From Dokdonella_A soli (lineage in GTDB: Bacteria; Pseudomonadota; Gammaproteobacteria; Xanthomonadales; Rhodanobacteraceae): 64,000 nt of DNA. Numbering within the stretch: position 1 is the first letter of the stretch; each line of letters opens with the position of its first letter. Positions 60,132 to 64,000 of this stretch are shown in pieces. The translations under genes and the position numbers were made by a program. A model generated the notes under the pieces. The model ran no database searches, was not told the origin of the DNA, and was given only the letters and a program-made list of their open reading frames with translations. The stretch spans positions 1 to 64,000 of the forward strand of contig NZ_BAAAEU010000025.1 of assembly GCF_039523175.1 (NCBI RefSeq). Direction: 5' to 3'.

Positions 60132-61580
60132 ATGCATCGCAAACCCCTCTACTTCGCGCGACACGCCGTAACGGCAGTGCTCGTGTTCACTCTTTGCACC
60201 ACTCCCGCGTGGCCGCAACGGCGCGCGCGCGCCTCCGCCCAAGCGACACTGGCGACCGAGGACGAGCCGGTCCTCGACGCGGCCTCGCTGGTGCAACCGG
60301 CGCTGCTGTCCGGGCCCGGCTTCAGCGTCGATCCGCACGTCGAGCTGCGCGGCTACATGGCACGCTTCACGCTCGATACGCCGGTCGGACCGCTGTCGGC
60401 CGAGAGCGTCGAGATCCTTGCCGAGCGTGAGGCCGAACTGCCCGCACTCGATGCGCTGGACAAGGCCACCCACTCCGATGCGTTCGTGCACGCGGTCGGC
60501 GACAAGTTCGCCGCGACCGGCAAGATGCTCGGCAAGATCGTCATGCATCCGATCGACACCGTGCTCGGCATTCCGGCCGGCGTCGCACGCTACTTCGGCG
60601 ATCGCATCAAGAAGATCGCGACGCAGGCGCAGACGCTGTCCGACCGCACCGCACGCACGCTCGGCAACCACGGCAATCCGTATCCGTCCGACGACGGGCC
60701 GATGACCGACGCGCGCGATAGTGGCGATGCGGCGGGAAACGCCCCAAAGCCGAAGAAGCATTGGTACTCGCGCATCGGCAGCGAGGCCGAGCGCGAGGTC
60801 AAGCGTCAGCTCAGCTACAACCAGATCAAGCGCGACATCGCCAAGCGGCTCGGCATCGACCCGTACACCGCCAACGCGTACATGCAGGAACGCCTGTCCA
60901 GCCTGGCCTGGGCCGGTGTCAGCGGCGGCTTCGGCGCCGGCACCGTGCTCGGCATGGTCGGCGGCACCGGCGCGACCGTGCTCGCGCAGGGTTCGCGCAT
61001 CAACGACGTGGTCTGGAAGCTCTCACCCGAGGACCTGCGTGTACGCAATCGCGAACGCCTGCGCGCGCACTGCCGCGACGAACTGCTGATCCGCCAGTTC
61101 CTGCGCCGCGGCGCGTTCTCGCCGACGCTGCAGACCGGCTTCGCCGACGCGCTGGACCAGCTGCAGGCCGTGGACGGCTGCGATGCGCTGCTCGAACTTG
61201 GCATGACCGCGAACTCGGAGCTGGAGGCGCGCTTCCTGGTCAATGCGCTGCGTATGGTCTCCACGCATCTTGGCGCGCGCGCGAAGAGCGGCAGCCTGCG
61301 ACCGGTCGGCGCCGGACTCGCCTACGTGACGTCGGATGGCGAGCTGGTGCTGCCACTGCCGGTCGACCGGCTGAGCTGGACCAGCGAAGTGCGCCGCTTC
61401 CTCGACCGCGCCGAGTTCCGCGTCAGCAACAAGACCGTACTGATCGGCGGCGAGGCGAGTCTGGCGGCGCGCCGTGGCCTCACCGAACGCGGCTGGAGCA
61501 TCATCGTGCGCGCGCCGTGGCCCGGTGCGCCGCCGTACGCCCGTAGTGGCGAGCCGACGGGTGTCGATCTCGACGGCTGA
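60132..61580 (+). CDS. Exported protein of unknown function
   Basis: About 482 residues with a signal peptide (V-T-A-V-L-V-F-T-L-C-T-T-P-A-W-P). I chose ATG 60132 (MHRKPLYF); an ATG 12 bp upstream is possible. The mature part has no recognised domain. It includes G-K-I-V-M-H-P-I-D-T-V-L-G-I-P-A-G-V-A-R-Y-F, which could be a membrane-facing segment, and a hydrophobic Gly-rich stretch (W-A-G-V-S-G-G-F-G-A-G-T-V-L-G-M-V-G-G). The C-terminal half is charged and ends near A-R-S-G. Codon use resembles the neighbours, so it is not obviously recent. I do not know its family. Confidence 0.7.
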   Translation: MHRKPLYFARHAVTAVLVFTLCTTPAWPQRRARASAQATLATEDEPVLDAASLVQPALLSGPGFSVDPHVELRGYMARFTLDTPVGPLSAESVEILAEREAELPALDALDKATHSDAFVHAVGDKFAATGKMLGKIVMHPIDTVLGIPAGVARYFGDRIKKIATQAQTLSDRTARTLGNHGNPYPSDDGPMTDARDSGDAAGNAPKPKKHWYSRIGSEAEREVKRQLSYNQIKRDIAKRLGIDPYTANAYMQERLSSLAWAGVSGGFGAGTVLGMVGGTGATVLAQGSRINDVVWKLSPEDLRVRNRERLRAHCRDELLIRQFLRRGAFSPTLQTGFADALDQLQAVDGCDALLELGMTANSELEARFLVNALRMVSTHLGARAKSGSLRPVGAGLAYVTSDGELVLPLPVDRLSWTSEVRRFLDRAEFRVSNKTVLIGGEASLAARRGLTERGWSIIVRAPWPGAPPYARSGEPTGVDLDG

Positions 61581-61880
61581 GGGCCGCATGCCAGAGCCAT
61601 CGCGAAGGCGACGCGGCCATCGCGCGGCTTTGTCGCTCGCCGGCAGCAGGAGTAAGCTCTCGCTGACGATGCCGCGCCAGACGAGCGCTCGCCGTTCGCT
61701 CCCGCCCGACCGCCGGAAGCACCCGCGGGATCCCGCTCGTTGCAGCATCGCCCTGCCGCCGCACCTGCCGAACCCGTCGGCAACGCGACGGCCTGGGTCG
61801 CGGTCGCGGAACGCGCCCGCGTTTGCTACCCGGGTGACCGTACACCCATGGAGCGGAAAACGGCCACAGAGGATACGGCC
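61581..61880. other. 300-bp spacer, no gene seen
   Basis: Between the exported protein gene and the YbaK-family gene. Open frames here read as extensions of the YbaK gene, but similarity begins only at 61881. No clear promoter or terminator was identified. Confidence 0.5.
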
Positions 61881-62378
61881 ATGCCCGAACCTCGACTCCA
61901 CGATTATCTCAACCGCAACCACATCACGTTCGACACGATCCAGCATGCGCGCACCATCACGGCGCAGGAAACCGCGGCGAGCGCTCATATTCACGGCCAC
62001 GAACTGGCCAAGACCGTGATGGTCAAACTCGACGACCGCATCGCGATGGTGGTGCTACCGGCTTCGCAACGGCTGCATTTCGGACGGCTCAAGAAGGCGA
62101 CCGGCGCGAATACCGCCGGGCTCGCCGACGAATCGGAATTCAGGGATCTGTTTCCCGGCTGCGAACCCGGCGCGATGTCGCCGTTCGGCAATCTGTATGG
62201 CCTCGACGTCTACGTCGAGGACAGTCTCGCCGAGGACAGGACGATCGCGTTCAATGCCGGCACGCACACGGAACTGGTGCGCATGCCGTTTGCCGAGTTC
62301 GAGCGCCTGGTGAATCCGCGCCGCTTGCACCGGGTGCACCGGCTGGGCGCGCCCGACGACGACATGGACAGCCATTGA
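61881..62378 (+). CDS. YbaK/EbsC-family aminoacyl-tRNA deacylase
   Basis: This 165-residue protein belongs to the YbaK/ProX superfamily, which hydrolyses misacylated tRNAs (for example Cys- or Ala-tRNAPro). The conserved Lys lies in E-L-A-K-T-V-M-V-K-L-D-D, followed by V-V-L-P-A-S and the G-C-E-P-G-A-M-S-P-F-G-N segment. ATG 61881 has AGAGGAT upstream; ATG 61848 in frame is an alternative. Stand-alone, monocistronic. Substrate specificity is unclear. Confidence 0.88.
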   Translation: MPEPRLHDYLNRNHITFDTIQHARTITAQETAASAHIHGHELAKTVMVKLDDRIAMVVLPASQRLHFGRLKKATGANTAGLADESEFRDLFPGCEPGAMSPFGNLYGLDVYVEDSLAEDRTIAFNAGTHTELVRMPFAEFERLVNPRRLHRVHRLGAPDDDMDSH

Positions 62379-62611
62379 TGCGATGCGATGGAGTTTCCGG
62401 CATCCGCCGCAGGCCTGAACGGAATCAGGACCGGGTCACTCCGCGCCGATAGCGCCGGCAGGCGGGCGCGACGAAATGGCGTGTCGCGAGCGCCAGGTTT
62501 CGGCGCGTCGCCCTGCGCGTGCGGCAGCAAACCGGCAGGCATCGATCAGGACGGCTGACGCGCGCGCGGCGATCGCGGAGAATGTCGCTTTGCCCTTTCG
62601 CCGAGCCCCGC

Positions 62612-63802
62612 ATGGACACCGCCGCCCGCAACCGCTTCGAAGCCGAACTCGACTCCATCCGCGACCAGGGTCTGTACAAGACCGAGCGCGTGATCACCAC
62701 GCCGCAGTCCGCCGCGATCCGCACCACGGACGGCGGCGAAGTGCTGAACTTCTGCGCGAACAACTACCTCGGCCTCGCCGACCACCCGGACATCATCGCC
62801 GCGGCCAAGCACGCGCTCGACACGCACGGTTTCGGCCTCGCCAGCGTGCGCTTCATCTGCGGCACGCAGGACCTGCACAAGCAGCTCGAAGCGACGATCT
62901 CGACGTTCTTCGGCACCGACGACACGATCCTCTACACGAGTTGCTTCGACGCCAACGGCGGCCTGTTCGAGACGATCCTCAACGACGAGGACGTGGTGAT
63001 CTCCGACGCGTTGAATCACGCCTCGATCATCGACGGCATTCGCCTGTGCAAGGCCGAGCGCCGCCGCTACGCGAACGGCGACATGGCCGAACTCGAAAAG
63101 CATCTCGCCGAGACGCAGGGCAGGCGCACGCGCCTGATCGCGACCGACGGCGTGTTCTCGATGGACGGCTACATCGCCAAGCTCGATCAGATCGTCGCGC
63201 TGAAGAAGAAGTACAACGCGCTGCTGATGGTCGACGATTCGCACGCGACCGGCTTCGTCGGCCCAACCGGGCGCGGTTCGGCCGAACTGCACGGCGTGAT
63301 GAACGAAGTGGACGTCTTTACCTCCACGCTCGGCAAGGCGCTCGGCGGCGGTTCCGGCGGCTTCACCAGCGGTCGTCAGCCGATCATCGATCTGCTGCGC
63401 CAGCGCTCGCGGCCGTACCTGTTCTCGAACACGCTGCCGCCGCCGCTGGTCGCCGCCTCGATCAAGGTGTTCGAGATGCTGTCGTCGAGCACGAACCTGC
63501 GCGACAAGGTCAATGACAACGCGCTGTATTTCCGCAAGCGCATGAGCGAGGTCGGTTTCGACATCCGCCCGGGCACGCATCCGATCGCGCCGGTGATGCT
63601 CGGCGACGCCAAGCTCGCACAACAATTCGCGAAGGAACTGCTGGCCGAAGGCATCTACGTGATCGGCTTCTTCTATCCGGTGGTACCGCAGGGGCAGGCG
63701 CGCATCCGTACGCAGATGAGCGCGGCGCACACACACGAGCAGATCGACCGTGCGGTCGCGGCGTTCGTGAAGGTCGCCAGGAAGCTGGGTGTGCTGAAGT
63801 AA
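62612..63802 (+). CDS. kbl: 2-amino-3-ketobutyrate CoA ligase (glycine C-acetyltransferase)
   Basis: This 396-residue PLP enzyme cleaves 2-amino-3-ketobutyrate with CoA to glycine and acetyl-CoA in threonine catabolism. It shows N-F-C-A-N-N-Y-L-G-L near the N-terminus, F-G-L-A-S-V-R-F-I-C-G-T, and the PLP lysine in F-T-S-T-L-G-K-A-L-G-G. D-D-S-H-A-T-G is the cofactor region. ATG 62612 is conserved (MDTAARNRFEAEL). tdh, its usual partner, is not in the window. BioF-like relatives are less similar here. Confidence 0.95.
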   Translation: MDTAARNRFEAELDSIRDQGLYKTERVITTPQSAAIRTTDGGEVLNFCANNYLGLADHPDIIAAAKHALDTHGFGLASVRFICGTQDLHKQLEATISTFFGTDDTILYTSCFDANGGLFETILNDEDVVISDALNHASIIDGIRLCKAERRRYANGDMAELEKHLAETQGRRTRLIATDGVFSMDGYIAKLDQIVALKKKYNALLMVDDSHATGFVGPTGRGSAELHGVMNEVDVFTSTLGKALGGGSGGFTSGRQPIIDLLRQRSRPYLFSNTLPPPLVAASIKVFEMLSSSTNLRDKVNDNALYFRKRMSEVGFDIRPGTHPIAPVMLGDAKLAQQFAKELLAEGIYVIGFFYPVVPQGQARIRTQMSAAHTHEQIDRAVAAFVKVARKLGVLK

Positions 63803-63804
63803 CC

Positions 63805-63880
63805 CGCAACGTGCGCGTGGCGCACGTTGCGGCGCGAAACCAATCGATGGCTCCACGTGCGTTCGCCGCAGCGAACGCAC
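63805..63880. terminator. Two hairpins between kbl and the convergent peptidase gene
   Basis: 63805-63831 is CGCAACGTGCG, CGTGG, CGCACGTTGCG (11-bp perfect stem). 63857-63880 is GTGCGTTCGC, CGCA, GCGAACGCAC (10-bp perfect stem). Neither has a T-run. Between converging genes they probably act as a two-way transcription barrier or protect mRNA ends. Confidence 0.6.
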
Positions 63881-63887
63881 AGCGCGC

Positions 63888-64000
63888 CTATTGTGCTCGC
63901 GCAAGCTCCAGCGCCCGATCCAGCACGGGATCGCGCAGATTCACATAGTCGTCGAACGAGTACGCGACACGGATGTCCGGTTCCAGCGTAGCGACCTGCA
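63888..64000 (-). CDS. C-terminal end of an S41-like peptidase (runs off window)
   Basis: The minus strand reads ...V-A-T-L-E-P-D-I-R-V-A-Y-S-F-D-D-Y-V-N-L-R-D-P-V-L-D-R-A-L-E-L-A-R-A-Q then TAG (63890-63888). PDI-x-V followed by a D-Y-x...R-D-P-V-L-x-x-A-L tail is typical of the C-termini of S41 (C-terminal processing/tricorn core-like) peptidases. Only about 37 residues are visible, so the assignment is tentative. Confidence 0.55.
   Translation of the reverse strand, partial: QVATLEPDIRVAYSFDDYVNLRDPVLDRALELARAQ

Overview
The window is about 64 kb of GC-rich chromosome, almost certainly from a gammaproteobacterium of the order Xanthomonadales. Lysobacter/Dokdonella-like relatives seem most likely; the rank is an inference from gene content and order. 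The evidence is the block rpsB-tsf-pyrH-frr-uppS-cdsA-dxr-rseP-bamA-skp-lpxD-fabZ-lpxA-lpxB-rnhB-dnaE-accA, the block ychF-pth-rplY-prs-tRNA-ispE-lolB-TPR divergent from hemA-prfA, the tRNA-Tyr/Gly/Thr-tuf operon, and several extragenic palindromes and heptamer arrays of the kind scattered through these genomes.

Layout. 1-760: tuf (cut by the window edge) behind tRNA-Thr, tRNA-Gly and tRNA-Tyr on the minus strand, with a stable-RNA-type promoter and a decayed tRNA-Tyr in the leader. 841-3072: a thioesterase, a secreted DUF11 protein and an acetyltransferase. 3069-10228 (minus): ychF, pth, rplY, prs, tRNA-Gln, ispE, lolB and a TPR lipoprotein, facing hemA-prfA (plus). 12948-19668 (minus): a TonB_C-like periplasmic protein, dapE, an ArsC/YffB protein, dapD, glnD and map. 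19695-41734 (plus): translation factors, UMP kinase, isoprenoid and phospholipid synthesis, the sigma-E protease, outer-membrane assembly and lipid A synthesis. 53354-63802 (plus): dnaE, accA and a more variable set ending in kbl. A fragment of an S41-like peptidase enters from the right edge.

Two accessory insertions break the conserved cluster. Between pyrH and frr (about 23.8-28.6 kb) lie a small exported protein, an ECF-type sigma factor, the 3' remnant of a TonB-dependent receptor and a secreted Kelch propeller. Between rnhB and dnaE (about 42.3-53.3 kb) lies the most interesting region: an ECF sigma factor overlapping a transmembrane Ser/Thr kinase, then an exported TPR-CHAT (caspase-like) protein, then a secreted beta-helix protein, all on the minus strand. 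Next to them are a frameshifted 2-TM membrane gene and a second copy of an LtaS/sulfatase-superfamily membrane transferase behind a PhoB-box-like repeat. The beta-helix protein and the DUF11 protein at 1.5-2.5 kb, 40 kb apart, end in nearly the same tail (I-F-x-x-G-F-D), which looks like a C-terminal sorting tag.

How the genes fit together: the core cluster couples translation, nucleotide supply, isoprenoid carrier and phospholipid synthesis, lipid A synthesis, outer-membrane protein assembly and replication. The island genes look like an envelope signalling cassette: kinase sensor, sigma factor, exported protease-like effector and secreted adhesin-like protein. That functional link is an inference from order, overlap and domains. 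I saw no CRISPR array, intact insertion sequence, rRNA gene or prophage.
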